Assembly (NCBI RefSeq): GCF_026968045.1
Contig: NZ_JAPVBQ010000003.1
Span: 652,060-716,059, forward strand
Source of the DNA: Modestobacter sp. VKM Ac-2977
Lineage (GTDB): Bacteria; Actinomycetota; Actinomycetes; Mycobacteriales; Geodermatophilaceae
DNA length: 64,000 bases
Reading direction: 5' to 3'
Positions 51,042-58,398 of the stretch are shown here, piece by piece. The notes beneath the pieces are model-generated. The model did no database searches. It was given only the letters and a program-made list of their open reading frames with translations, and was not told the origin of the DNA. The translations under genes were made by a program, and so were the position numbers. How positions within the stretch are numbered: position 1 is the stretch's first letter; every line of letters starts with the position of its first letter.

Positions 51042-51863
51042 GTGACGCAGGCCGCCCCGGACACGCAGCTGTCCCCGCGCGCCCACCACCTGCCGGCGGC
51101 CGGCCTGGTCGTCGTGGTGGCCGCGGTGGCCGTCGGGTTGCCCGCTGCGCTCGGTGACACGGGATGGGTCGCCTCGGTGGCGCTGCTCCAGCTGGGCCTG
51201 GTCGCCGGCTGGGTGGTCGCCACCGGCATCCGTGGCTTCGTGGGCTCCCTCGCCCTGGGCGGCGCCGCGGCGGTCGCGGCCGACGCGGCGATGCTCCTCC
51301 CGGCCCGCCCGCAGCTGGACTGGCTGCTGGCGGTGCTCGGCCTGGGGTTCCTGGCCGCCGTCGTCCACCAGATGACCCGCCCGGCACCCCGCCGCTACCT
51401 CGTCGCCTCCCTGGCCGGCGTCGTCCTGCTGGTGTGCTCGGTCTGTGCGCTTGCGGTGCTGCTGGGGGTCTCCCGGCTGGAAGGCGGGACGCAGGCGCTG
51501 GAGACGGCGGTGCTGGTGGTCGGTGCCGCACTGCTGGTCGGTCACCTCGTCGACCTCGTGCTGCCCCGCCCGGAGATCACCCCGGACGTGCCCCGGGGCC
51601 TGCTCGGGGTCGTCCTCGCCGTGCTGGCCGCCACGGGGGTGGCCCTGCTGGACCGCGAGGGCGACGCGCTCGTCGACGCCCTGTCGGCGGCCATCTACGG
51701 CGCGGCACTGGGCGGGGCAGCCGCGCTGACGGCGCTGGGCGCCTCCTACGTCGTGGCCGAGCGCGGCGGGTGGAGCTGGGCGCTGCCGGTGGTGCAGGCG
51801 GTGCTCCCGCTGGCCGCCGTCGCCCCGGTGGCCTACGCGCTCGCCTCCTATGGCACCGGCTGA
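51042..51863 (+). CDS. Multi-pass membrane protein of unknown function
   Basis: Protein of 273 residues with about eight hydrophobic helices and very little soluble sequence; short charged loops such as MTRPAPRRY and [13 protein letters not shown] separate them. No transporter motif is visible. GTG 51042. It is divergent from glnR and lies 21 bp upstream of the LmeA-like gene, so the two may form an operon with an envelope role. Confidence 0.6.
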   Translation: MTQAAPDTQLSPRAHHLPAAGLVVVVAAVAVGLPAALGDTGWVASVALLQLGLVAGWVVATGIRGFVGSLALGGAAAVAADAAMLLPARPQLDWLLAVLGLGFLAAVVHQMTRPAPRRYLVASLAGVVLLVCSVCALAVLLGVSRLEGGTQALETAVLVVGAALLVGHLVDLVLPRPEITPDVPRGLLGVVLAVLAATGVALLDREGDALVDALSAAIYGAALGGAAALTALGASYVVAERGGWSWALPVVQAVLPLAAVAPVAYALASYGTG

Positions 51864-51884
51864 GCGGCAGGGGAGACTCGACGC

Positions 51885-52574
51885 GTGAAGGCACTGCTGA
51901 TCGTCCTGCTGCTCGCCCTCGGCCTGCTCTTCCTGGTCGACCGGGTCGGCGTCGCCGTCGCCGAGGGGCAGGTCGCCGACCAGCTCGCTGAGCGCGGTGG
52001 GCTGGCCGGTACGCCGGAGGTCGAGATCACCGGGTTCCCGTTCCTCACCCAGGCGGTGGCCGGTCGCTACGACGAGGTGCGGATCAGCCTGACCGCCGAG
52101 CAGCTCGGCGAGCCGGCCGGCACCCGCGCCGACGTGCAGCTGTACGGGGTGCAGGTGCCGTTGTCCGACGTGATCTCCGGGTCGGTCCAGGAGATCCCGG
52201 TTGAGCAGGTCGACGGGACGGCGACGCTCTCCTACGAGCTGCTCGCCCAGCAGCTCGGCGGCGACACCCGGCTGGCCCCGGAGGGCGACCGGCTGCGGAT
52301 CGACCGCACGGTCGACCTGGCCGGGATCGAGGTCCCGGTCATCGCCCGGGGCACCGTCACCCTCGACGGACAGGACCTGGTGGTCGACGTCGAGGACGCA
52401 TCGGCGGCGGGCGTCGACGTCCCCGGTTTCGTGATGGACCGGGCCGCCGACCTGCTGGACTTCCGGTACCCGGTGCCGGAGCTGCCCTTCGGGCTGGAGC
52501 TGACCAGCGTCGACCCCGGGGACGACGGCGTCCTGGTGGTGGTGGCGGCGACCGACACGGTGCTGCAGGGCTGA
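51885..52574 (+). CDS. DUF2993 (LmeA-like) exported protein
   Basis: Protein of 229 residues. A single N-terminal helix ([19 protein letters not shown]) acts as signal or anchor. The rest is the DUF2993 domain ([24 protein letters not shown] ... [14 protein letters not shown]). The mycobacterial homologue LmeA binds lipids and is needed for lipomannan elongation. GTG 51885. The 3' end, including the stop codon, is part of an 18-bp tandem duplication. Confidence 0.75.
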   Translation: MKALLIVLLLALGLLFLVDRVGVAVAEGQVADQLAERGGLAGTPEVEITGFPFLTQAVAGRYDEVRISLTAEQLGEPAGTRADVQLYGVQVPLSDVISGSVQEIPVEQVDGTATLSYELLAQQLGGDTRLAPEGDRLRIDRTVDLAGIEVPVIARGTVTLDGQDLVVDVEDASAAGVDVPGFVMDRAADLLDFRYPVPELPFGLELTSVDPGDDGVLVVVAATDTVLQG

Positions 52575-52594
52575 CCGGTGCTGCAGGGCTGACC
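52559..52594. repeat. 18-bp perfect tandem duplication over a stop codon
   Basis: GGTGCTGCAGGGCTGACC occurs twice back to back. The first copy includes the stop of the DUF2993 gene (52572-52574); the second is untranslated. It looks like a recent slippage duplication. Confidence 0.9.
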
Positions 52595-52620
52595 GGTGCC
52601 GCGCGGCTGCTCGGCGGAAT

Positions 52621-52998
52621 GTGCCCGGCGGGGCGCCCGTTGCCCCTCAGGTGGACACGACGACCAGCACCACCGACGCCACGGCCGCCCTCGCCGGGCT
52701 GGGCGTGCGTCCGGCGGAGGCGGAGCTGACCGTCGTCCAGTTCTCCACGGCCTTCTGTGGGCCGTGCCGGGCCACCCGTGCCCGGCTGCAGCGCCTGGAG
52801 TCGACCCATCCCGGGTTGTCCTACGTGCACGTGGACGCCGAGAGCCACCTGGACGAGGTCCGGGCGCTGGACGTGCGGGTCACGCCGACGCTGATCTGGC
52901 TGGACGGCGCCGGGACGGTGGTGGCCCGCAACACCGGCGCGCCGGGGCCGGCTGAGCTGGCCGCTCTGGTGACCGCTCACGTGAGGTCGGGGCGATGA
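52621..52998 (+). CDS. thiX: Thioredoxin-like protein (ThiX-type)
   Basis: Protein of 125 residues with a thioredoxin fold. The active site is FCGPCR (Cys46, Cys49), the cis-Pro is in [11 protein letters not shown], and [19 protein letters not shown] is the core helix. It lacks a signal peptide, so it is cytoplasmic. Mycobacterial thiX-cysA2-sseC has the same gene order, so it probably reduces the sulfurtransferase partner. GTG 52621 is used; GTG 52651 is an alternative. Confidence 0.75.
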   Translation: MPGGAPVAPQVDTTTSTTDATAALAGLGVRPAEAELTVVQFSTAFCGPCRATRARLQRLESTHPGLSYVHVDAESHLDEVRALDVRVTPTLIWLDGAGTVVARNTGAPGPAELAALVTAHVRSGR

Positions 52999-53015
52999 TC
53001 CGCTACCCTCGCGCC

Positions 53016-53090
53016 GTGGGCCCCCTGCTGACCTCGCGCCGCACAGTCGACCTGTGCCGCGTCGGCAGCTCCCGCTGTCCGGCCTGCTGA
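53016..53090 (+). CDS. Cysteine-rich leader peptide upstream of sulfurtransferase
   Basis: An ORF of 24 residues from GTG 53016 encodes LTSRRTVDLCRVGSSRC followed by PAC and a stop, with three Cys codons close to the end. Short leaders with (R)xVDLCRV-type sequences occur upstream of actinobacterial sulfur genes, and a Cys-codon-rich uORF in mycobacteria controls downstream genes by attenuation. It lies 183 bp before cysA2, in a region with a small CCGGTG-GA-CACCGG hairpin. Translation rests on similarity to these leaders. Confidence 0.65.
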   Translation: MGPLLTSRRTVDLCRVGSSRCPAC

Positions 53091-53273
53091 GGCCGCACCC
53101 CCGCGCCGGAGACCCCGTCCCGCGCCGCTCTCCGCACGCCCTGGCCGACCCCCGCCGGATGTGCGTTCCGGTGGACACCGGCTCGGTGGTCCCGCACGGG
53201 ATCGGCACCCGTTCCAGATCTGCACCGCACGACGTCCGCACCATCCGCCCCACCTGATGGAGGAACCACACTC

Positions 53274-54101
53274 ATGAGCCGTAGCGACGTGCTCGTCACC
53301 GCCGACTGGGCCCAGGAGCACCTGGGTGACCCCGGCATCGTCTTCGTCGAGGTCGACGAGGACACCAGCGCCTACGACGGCGGCCACCTCGAAGGTGCCG
53401 TAAAGCTGGACTGGAAGACCGACCTGCAGGACCCGCTGCGCCGCGACTTCGTCGGCCGTGAGGCGTTCGAGGCGCTGCTCTCCTCGCGCGGCATCGGCAA
53501 CGACGACACCGTGGTGCTGTACGGCGGCAACAACAACTGGTTCGCCGCCTACGCGTACTGGTACTTCAAGCTATACGGGCACCGCGACGTGAAGCTGATC
53601 GACGGTGGCCGCAAGAAGTGGGAGCTCGACGGCCGCCCGCTGTCCAAGGACACCGTGGAGCGCCCGGCCACCACCTACCGCGCCAGCGAGCCCGACCTCT
53701 CGATCCGCGCCTTCCGCGACGAGGTCGTGTCCTCGATCGGCAGCAAGAACATCATCGACGTCCGCTCGCCCGACGAGTTCTCCGGCAAGATCCTCGCCCC
53801 GGCGCACCTGCCGCAGGAGCAGGCGCAGAAGGGCGGGCACGTCCCCACGGCGATGAACATCCCGTGGAGCAAGGCGGCCAACGAGGACGGCACGTTCAAG
53901 AGCGACGACGACCTGGCCAAGCTCTACGCCGAGCAGGGCTACGACGAGAGCAAGCCGACCATCGCCTACTGCCGCATCGGCGAGCGCTCCAGCCACACCT
54001 GGTTCGTGCTGCGCGAGCTGCTCGGCAAGTCCGACGTCAAGAACTACGACGGCTCCTGGGTCGAGTACGGCTCGCTGGTCGGCGTCCCGATCGAGAAGTG
54101 A
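53274..54101 (+). CDS. cysA2: Thiosulfate sulfurtransferase (two-domain rhodanese, CysA2/SseA type)
   Basis: Protein of 275 residues with two rhodanese domains. The N-terminal domain is inactive and the C-terminal domain carries catalytic Cys233 in AYCRIGERSSHTW, with the CRxGxR loop of thiosulfate sulfurtransferases. It moves sulfane sulfur from thiosulfate to an acceptor. ATG 53274 follows GGAGGAAC. It sits between thiX and sseC and behind a Cys-rich leader, so expression is probably tied to cysteine supply. Confidence 0.9.
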   Translation: MSRSDVLVTADWAQEHLGDPGIVFVEVDEDTSAYDGGHLEGAVKLDWKTDLQDPLRRDFVGREAFEALLSSRGIGNDDTVVLYGGNNNWFAAYAYWYFKLYGHRDVKLIDGGRKKWELDGRPLSKDTVERPATTYRASEPDLSIRAFRDEVVSSIGSKNIIDVRSPDEFSGKILAPAHLPQEQAQKGGHVPTAMNIPWSKAANEDGTFKSDDDLAKLYAEQGYDESKPTIAYCRIGERSSHTWFVLRELLGKSDVKNYDGSWVEYGSLVGVPIEK

Positions 54102-54107
54102 GCTGAC

Positions 54108-54401
54108 ATGTGCGGAGCCCCGAAGCAGGGCGGCAGCCTGGCCGGTGTCGACCTGAGCACCCAGACCGTCATCCAGGGATCGGTGTGGCACGACGGCACC
54201 CCGGTGGCCGGCGCGTACGTGCGGCTGCTGGACGCCACCGACGAGTTCACCGCCGAGGTGGTGACCAGTCCGGAGGGTGAGTTCCGGTTCTTCGCCGCGC
54301 CGGGGCACTGGACGCTGCGCACCCTGGCGCCGGTCGGCCGCGCCGAGCGCGCGATCGACGCCGAGGTCGGGCTGAACGAGACCACGCTCGCCATCGACTG
54401 A
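54108..54401 (+). CDS. sseC: DUF1416 protein (SseC)
   Basis: Protein of 97 residues. It begins MCGAPKQGGSLAGVDLSTQTVIQG-like and has a carboxypeptidase-regulatory-type beta-sandwich (VAGAYVRLLDATDEFTAEVVTSPEGEFRFFAAPGHWTLR). It is the conserved partner of CysA2 in actinobacteria, linked to sulfur metabolism; its biochemical role is unknown. It starts 6 bp after the cysA2 stop, so the two are cotranscribed. A terminator follows. Confidence 0.88.
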   Translation: MCGAPKQGGSLAGVDLSTQTVIQGSVWHDGTPVAGAYVRLLDATDEFTAEVVTSPEGEFRFFAAPGHWTLRTLAPVGRAERAIDAEVGLNETTLAID

Positions 54402-54417
54402 CGTCGGCCGCGTCCCC

Positions 54418-54453
54418 CAGCGCCCGCTCCGGCTCCGGCCGGGGCGGGCGCTG
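54418..54453. terminator. Terminator after sseC
   Basis: A perfect 10-bp stem, CAGCGCCCGC/GCGGGCGCTG, begins 17 bp after the sseC stop; some inner pairing is possible. Confidence 0.65.
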
Positions 54454-54550
54454 TCGTCTGCGAGGCGGCGGACCACCACGCGACGGCCAGGTCGGCGCAC
54501 GCGCGTGAACGGCCCTGGTCAGAAGCCGAGCAGGGGTGCCACCGGCCCAG

Positions 54551-54810
54551 TCGCACCTGCTGCGCCAGCTGGCGACCCTGCGTCGGGGCAGGCGGGCCTG
54601 GGTGAGCGGCGTGCCGTGGCCGGTGCTCCGGGCGGTCGGGCTCGCCGCGCCGGTGATGCGGGAGGTCGTGGAGATCCGGCACCAGTGGACGCCCCGTTCG
54701 TCCTCGACGCGACCGAGACGACCGAGACGTTCGGCCTGCGGCCCACACCCTGGGACGACGTCGTCCGGGCGACCACCGCGACAGGTGTGCCGGTCCGACC
54801 CGGGGCACCG
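54551..54810 (+). pseudogene. Fragment of NAD-dependent epimerase/dehydratase, frameshifted
   Basis: One frame reads VPWPVLRAVGLAAPVMREVVEIRHQW, then shifts; the next frame continues DAPFVLDATETTETFGLRPTPWDDVV. Joined, these give the C-terminal end of an extended SDR epimerase (REVVExRxQWxAPFVxDxxxT...FGLxPTPWDD). The join needs a one-base deletion near 54690. No N-terminal Rossmann part or start is present, so it is a decayed remnant. Assignment rests on the family pattern as I know it. Confidence 0.5.
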
Positions 54811-54845
54811 CAGTCCGGGACGGGCGGCGCGGATACCGTGGCGGC

Positions 54846-54959
54846 ATGGGTCTGTTCTCCGCCTGGGTGCTCATCACCCTCGTCGCACTGGTCGCGCTGG
54901 GCTTCGCCGCCTCGGCGTGGCGGGTCGCCCGCGCCGAGCGTCCGGGGCGCGCACGATGA
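54846..54959 (+). CDS. Small single-pass membrane protein (37 aa)
   Basis: The ORF from ATG 54846 encodes one hydrophobic helix (GLFSAWVLITLVALVALGFA) and a basic tail (WRVARAERPGRAR). Its stop overlaps the ATG of the heme-binding protein (ATGA), a typical coupling. No strong RBS is seen. Small, so support is moderate. Confidence 0.45.
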   Translation: MGLFSAWVLITLVALVALGFAASAWRVARAERPGRAR

Positions 54960-55528
54960 GCGCCCCCGTCCCGCCCGGCCTGCCGACCGGGCCGGTCGCC
55001 GGTCCGACCGAGCTGCCGGTCCCGGACACCGTCGACGTCCGCGAGGGGCCCGAGGTGGCCCACGAGCTGCTGTCGGTGCTGCCACTGCTGGGCGAGTGGC
55101 ACGGGGAGGGTCAGGCCGCCGGCACCGGCGGCGACCACCGCTTCGGGCAGTGGGTCCGGTTCGCCCACGACGGGCGCGACTTCCTCAGCTACGAGTCGCG
55201 CACCTGGCGGCTGTCCGACGACGGCCAGGTGGCCGGCCCGGAGCAGCGGGAGTCCGGCTTCTGGCGGCCCCGCGGCGAGGAGGAGGTCGAGCTGCTGGTG
55301 AGCTCCCCGGCCGGCCTGGTCGAGATCTACGTCGGCACGGCCCGGACGACGACCAGCTGGGAGCTCGACAGCGACGTGCTGGCCCGTACCCCCGACCACC
55401 CCGACACCAGCCGGGCCAAGCGGCTCTACGGCATCGTCGACGGCGCCCTGCTCTACGCCGTCGACCGGGCGGCAGGCGACCAGCCGCTGCGCCCCACCAT
55501 GTCCGCCCGCCTGGAGAGGATCCGCTGA
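54956..55528 (+). CDS. FABP/nitrobindin-like heme-binding protein
   Basis: Protein of 190 residues. The C-terminal beta-barrel is like nitrobindin/THAP4: LPLLGEWHGEGQAAGTG, FGQWVRFAHDGRDFLSYESRTWRL, ESGFWRPRGEEEVELLVSSPAGLVEIYVG. The conserved GxWxGxG start motif is present. It likely binds heme b in the cytoplasm, perhaps sensing NO or peroxynitrite. ATG 54956 overlaps the small gene upstream. It is close to the DUF885 gene downstream. Confidence 0.78.
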   Translation: MSAPVPPGLPTGPVAGPTELPVPDTVDVREGPEVAHELLSVLPLLGEWHGEGQAAGTGGDHRFGQWVRFAHDGRDFLSYESRTWRLSDDGQVAGPEQRESGFWRPRGEEEVELLVSSPAGLVEIYVGTARTTTSWELDSDVLARTPDHPDTSRAKRLYGIVDGALLYAVDRAAGDQPLRPTMSARLERIR

Positions 55529-55533
55529 ACCCC

Positions 55534-57234
55534 GTGACGCAGCCCGCCACCACCCCCCGTCAGGTCGCCGACCGCTACGTCGACGCGGTCTGCGACCTGG
55601 ACCCGATCGTCGCCACCCAGCTGGGCACCCGCCCCGGTGACGACCGGCTGCCCGACACCAGCCCGACCGGGCTGGCCGCCGAGGCCGAGCTGATCCGGGC
55701 CACGCTCGCCGAGCTGGACCGCGTGCTGGCCGCGGACCCGTCCCTGGACGACGACCCGGTGGAGCGCCGCTGCGCGCGGCTGCTGCGGGAGCGGCTCACG
55801 GCTGCGCTGGACCTGCACGAGGCCGGCGAGGACCTGCGGGCGGTGTCCAACCTCTTCTCCCCGGTGCACTCCATCCGGCAGGTCTTCTCGATGATGCCGA
55901 CCCGGACCCCGGAGGACTGGGCGGTGCTGGCCCGTCGGCTCGCCCGGGTGCCGGCGGCCTACCGCGGTTACCGCGAGTCGCTGAGCGCCGGGGCCGCGCA
56001 GGGCCTGTTCGCCGCGCCCCGCCAGGTGCACACCGTCGTCGGGCAGCTCGACGAGTGGCTGGCCGGCCCGTACTTCGCCGGGCTGGTCGCGGCCGGCCCC
56101 GACGAGGTGCGCGCCGAGCTGGACGCCGCAGCTGCTGCGGCCGACGCCGCGGTCGCCGCCGTCCGCGACTTCCTCCGGGACACCTACGCTCCGCAGGCCG
56201 AGGGCACCCCCGACGCGGTCGGCCGGGAGCGGTACGCCCGGTTCGCCCGCTCGTGGAACGGCTCGGACCTCGGCACCGGCACCGGCCTGGAGGAGGCCTA
56301 CGCCTGGGGCTGGGCCGAGCACCAGCGGATCCTGGCCGAGCAGCGCCTCGAGGCCGAGAAGGTGCTCCCGGGGGCCACCCCGATGGAGGCGATGCGCTGG
56401 CTCGCCGAGCACGGCGAGGCCGTCGAGGGCGTGGAGCCGGTCCGGCAGCGGCTGCAGGCGATGATGGACTCCGCGATCGAGGTCCTTGACGGGGTGCACT
56501 TCGACATCGCCGGCCCGGTGCGCCGGGTGGAGGCGATGATCGCCCCGCCGGGGAGCGCCGCGGCGCCGTACTACACCCGGCCGACCCAGGACTTCTCCCG
56601 TCCCGGCCGCACCTGGCTGCCGACGCTGGGTCGGGAGCGCTTCCCGCTGTGGGACCTGGTCTCGACCTGGTACCACGAGGGCGTCCCCGGTCATCACCTG
56701 CAGCTCGCGCAGTGGGCCTACGTCTCCGGCGACCTGTCGTCCTACCAGACCTCGCTGGGGTCGGTCGGGGCCAACGTCGAGGGCTGGGCGCTCTACGCCG
56801 AGCGGCTGATGGACGAGCTCGGCTTCCTGACCGACCCCGGGGCCCGGCTGGGCTACCTGGACGCGCAGCAGATGCGCGCCGTCCGGGTCGTGGTCGACAT
56901 CGGCATGCACCTGGAGCTGCCGATCCCCGACGACGCCGAGGGCGCCGTCGCCGCGCACCGGGGGGAGCCGTGGACGCCGGAGCTGGCGCGGGCCTTCTTC
57001 GGGGAGAACTGCGGCCGGGACGCCGACTTCCTGGACAGCGAGCTGGTCCGCTACCTCGGCATGCCCGGGCAGGCGATCAGCTACAAGCTGGGGGAGCGGG
57101 CCTGGCTGGCCGGCCGGGAGGCGGCCCAGCAGGCGCGGGGCGCCGACTTCGACCTGAAGGCCTGGCACATGGCCGCGCTCTCCCAGGGCAGCCTCGGCCT
57201 CGACGACCTGGCCGCCGAACTCGCCCAGCTCTGA
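55534..57234 (+). CDS. DUF885 metallohydrolase
   Basis: Protein of 566 residues in the DUF885 family (M32-like metallopeptidase fold). The zinc-binding HExxGHH-type motif is YHEGVPGHHLQ (about 380-388), followed by WALYAERLMDELGF with the third ligand. Substrate is unknown, probably a small peptide or ester. GTG 55534 follows the FABP gene by 5 bp; AGGAGA is rather far (15 bp). It ends before a pair of palindromes. Confidence 0.85.
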   Translation: MTQPATTPRQVADRYVDAVCDLDPIVATQLGTRPGDDRLPDTSPTGLAAEAELIRATLAELDRVLAADPSLDDDPVERRCARLLRERLTAALDLHEAGEDLRAVSNLFSPVHSIRQVFSMMPTRTPEDWAVLARRLARVPAAYRGYRESLSAGAAQGLFAAPRQVHTVVGQLDEWLAGPYFAGLVAAGPDEVRAELDAAAAAADAAVAAVRDFLRDTYAPQAEGTPDAVGRERYARFARSWNGSDLGTGTGLEEAYAWGWAEHQRILAEQRLEAEKVLPGATPMEAMRWLAEHGEAVEGVEPVRQRLQAMMDSAIEVLDGVHFDIAGPVRRVEAMIAPPGSAAAPYYTRPTQDFSRPGRTWLPTLGRERFPLWDLVSTWYHEGVPGHHLQLAQWAYVSGDLSSYQTSLGSVGANVEGWALYAERLMDELGFLTDPGARLGYLDAQQMRAVRVVVDIGMHLELPIPDDAEGAVAAHRGEPWTPELARAFFGENCGRDADFLDSELVRYLGMPGQAISYKLGERAWLAGREAAQQARGADFDLKAWHMAALSQGSLGLDDLAAELAQL

Positions 57235-57242
57235 CGCCCTGC

Positions 57243-57314
57243 CGCCACCAAGATGGCCATTGTGGTGGCGACTGGAGCCGGTAGGGCCAAGATCGCGACT
57301 TTGGCCCTACCGGC
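57243..57314. repeat. Two adjacent palindromic elements, convergent terminators
   Basis: Element A (57243-57270) is CGCCACCA-AG-ATGGCCAT-TG-TGGTGGCG; its central 24-mer also lies inside hrpA (27550). Element B (57277-57314) has perfect 14-bp arms, GCCGGTAGGGCCAA and its complement, with TCGCGA in the loop. They fill the space between the convergent DUF885 gene and the next gene. They look like REP-type mobile palindromes used as terminators. Confidence 0.7.
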
Positions 57315-57332
57315 GGTCGGGGGCCTGGGGCG

Positions 57333-58061
57333 TCAGCTGTCGGGGGCGTCGGGTGGGGTCGGGTTGACCTGGTCGGCGTCCCAGGTGGTGCGTTGGCCGG
57401 GCGCCGCGGGGACGACCTCCAGGCCGTCGACGGCGAACAGCTCGGCGATGCAGGCGGCGCTGCCCCCCACGTAGGTGCTGACCAGGTCGATGTCGGTCAC
57501 CACGCACCAGGCGCGGTCGGCCGGCCACCACAGGTTGGCGCTCTGCTCGAACGGCTCGGCGGCCATGTTCTGTGCGGCCAGCTCGATCGGCCCGTTGATC
57601 AGCCAGTACTCGCGGTCGGGCAGGCTCAGCGTCGGGTGGTCGGTGATGACGGCGCCGCCCTGGGCCACGGCGAACCAGCAGACGTCGGGGGTGGTCGTCC
57701 AGCGGGAGAGCACCGCGACCAGGCGTTCGGCGACCGGGGCGGGGAGGTGACCGCGGGCGGGGGCACCGTGCCACAGCGGCGACTGGTCGTCGTTCTCGAA
57801 GTACTCCATCGCGCCGGTGACCGAGCCCCACTGCATCAGCGGGTGCACGGTGGTGCCGTTGGCGGCTGCGACGGAGGCCCAGGGGACCTCGACGTCGTCG
57901 TCCCCCACGTACCGCACGGCCGGGTGGAAGACCCGGGCCACGGCCTCGAAGGAAGAGGGGACCAGCGCGGCCACGGTCGCCGGCGTGGCGGACGCGGCGG
58001 ACTCGGCGAGCCAGATGCCGGCCGAGGTGTCCAGGGCGACGGAGCGACCGGTGAACTGCAC
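57333..58061 (-). CDS. Hypothetical actinobacterial protein
   Basis: Protein of 242 residues from GTG 58061, chosen because GGGAGGAG lies 6 bp upstream. It is soluble with no signal peptide. It is rich in Val and aromatic residues and holds WFAVAQGGAVITDHPTLSLPDREYWLINGP and WWPADRAWCVVTDIDLVSTYVGGSAACI. No family is recognised. An 83-bp inverted-repeat element lies in its leader. The nearest genes are DUF885 (convergent) and nhaA. Confidence 0.55.
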   Translation of the reverse strand: MQFTGRSVALDTSAGIWLAESAASATPATVAALVPSSFEAVARVFHPAVRYVGDDDVEVPWASVAAANGTTVHPLMQWGSVTGAMEYFENDDQSPLWHGAPARGHLPAPVAERLVAVLSRWTTTPDVCWFAVAQGGAVITDHPTLSLPDREYWLINGPIELAAQNMAAEPFEQSANLWWPADRAWCVVTDIDLVSTYVGGSAACIAELFAVDGLEVVPAAPGQRTTWDADQVNPTPPDAPDS

Positions 58062-58091
58062 GCCCGACTCCTCCCCCCAGACAACGGACAA

Positions 58092-58174
58092 CCCCCGGGC
58101 TGCTCCGTGGCGCTGTACCCACCGTGGTGGGGAGCGGCTCACGGGCCGACTGGACAACGTCGGCAGCCCGGGGG
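58092..58174 (-). other. Structured leader element, candidate cis-regulatory RNA
   Basis: CCCCCGGGCTGC (58092-58103) and its exact complement (58163-58174) form a 12-bp stem that encloses 59 nt, with an inner hairpin CCCACC-GT-GGTGGG. It lies 31 bp upstream of the start of the gene at 57333. The inner CTCCCC on the transcript could pair instead with the GGGGAG of the ribosome-binding site. No known riboswitch class is recognised. Confidence 0.4.
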
Positions 58175-58398
58175 TCGGGTGACTGTCCGGTTCTCGCCTG
58201 CCGCCATCGACGGACGGGCGGGAGTGCCGTCGCTCAGGTGCTGTGGGTCTTCCACAGGCTCTGAACGGGCGGCCCATCTGGACGGCGGCTAGCGGACAGC
58301 CACCTCACGTGTCCTGTAAGTCATCAACTTCGGGACCACCTCCTCTCTCGTGTGCCACGACGGTACGACGCGGAGGAGGGCTCGGCAACGACCTTTTC
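58175..58398. other. Intergenic stretch after nhaA
   Basis: Nothing coding is visible. CCTCCTC (58339-58345) and GAGGAGG (58373-58379) form an inverted repeat around a small TCGTG-TGC-CACGA hairpin. It lies 20 bp after the nhaA stop and is a possible terminator. The rest is likely promoter DNA for the gene at 57333. Confidence 0.4.

Noticed and set aside
53054-53257. 67-codon open frame between the leader peptide and cysA2
   Set aside because: It has a Pro/Arg-rich composition typical of an out-of-frame GC-rich stretch and overlaps the better supported Cys-rich leader.
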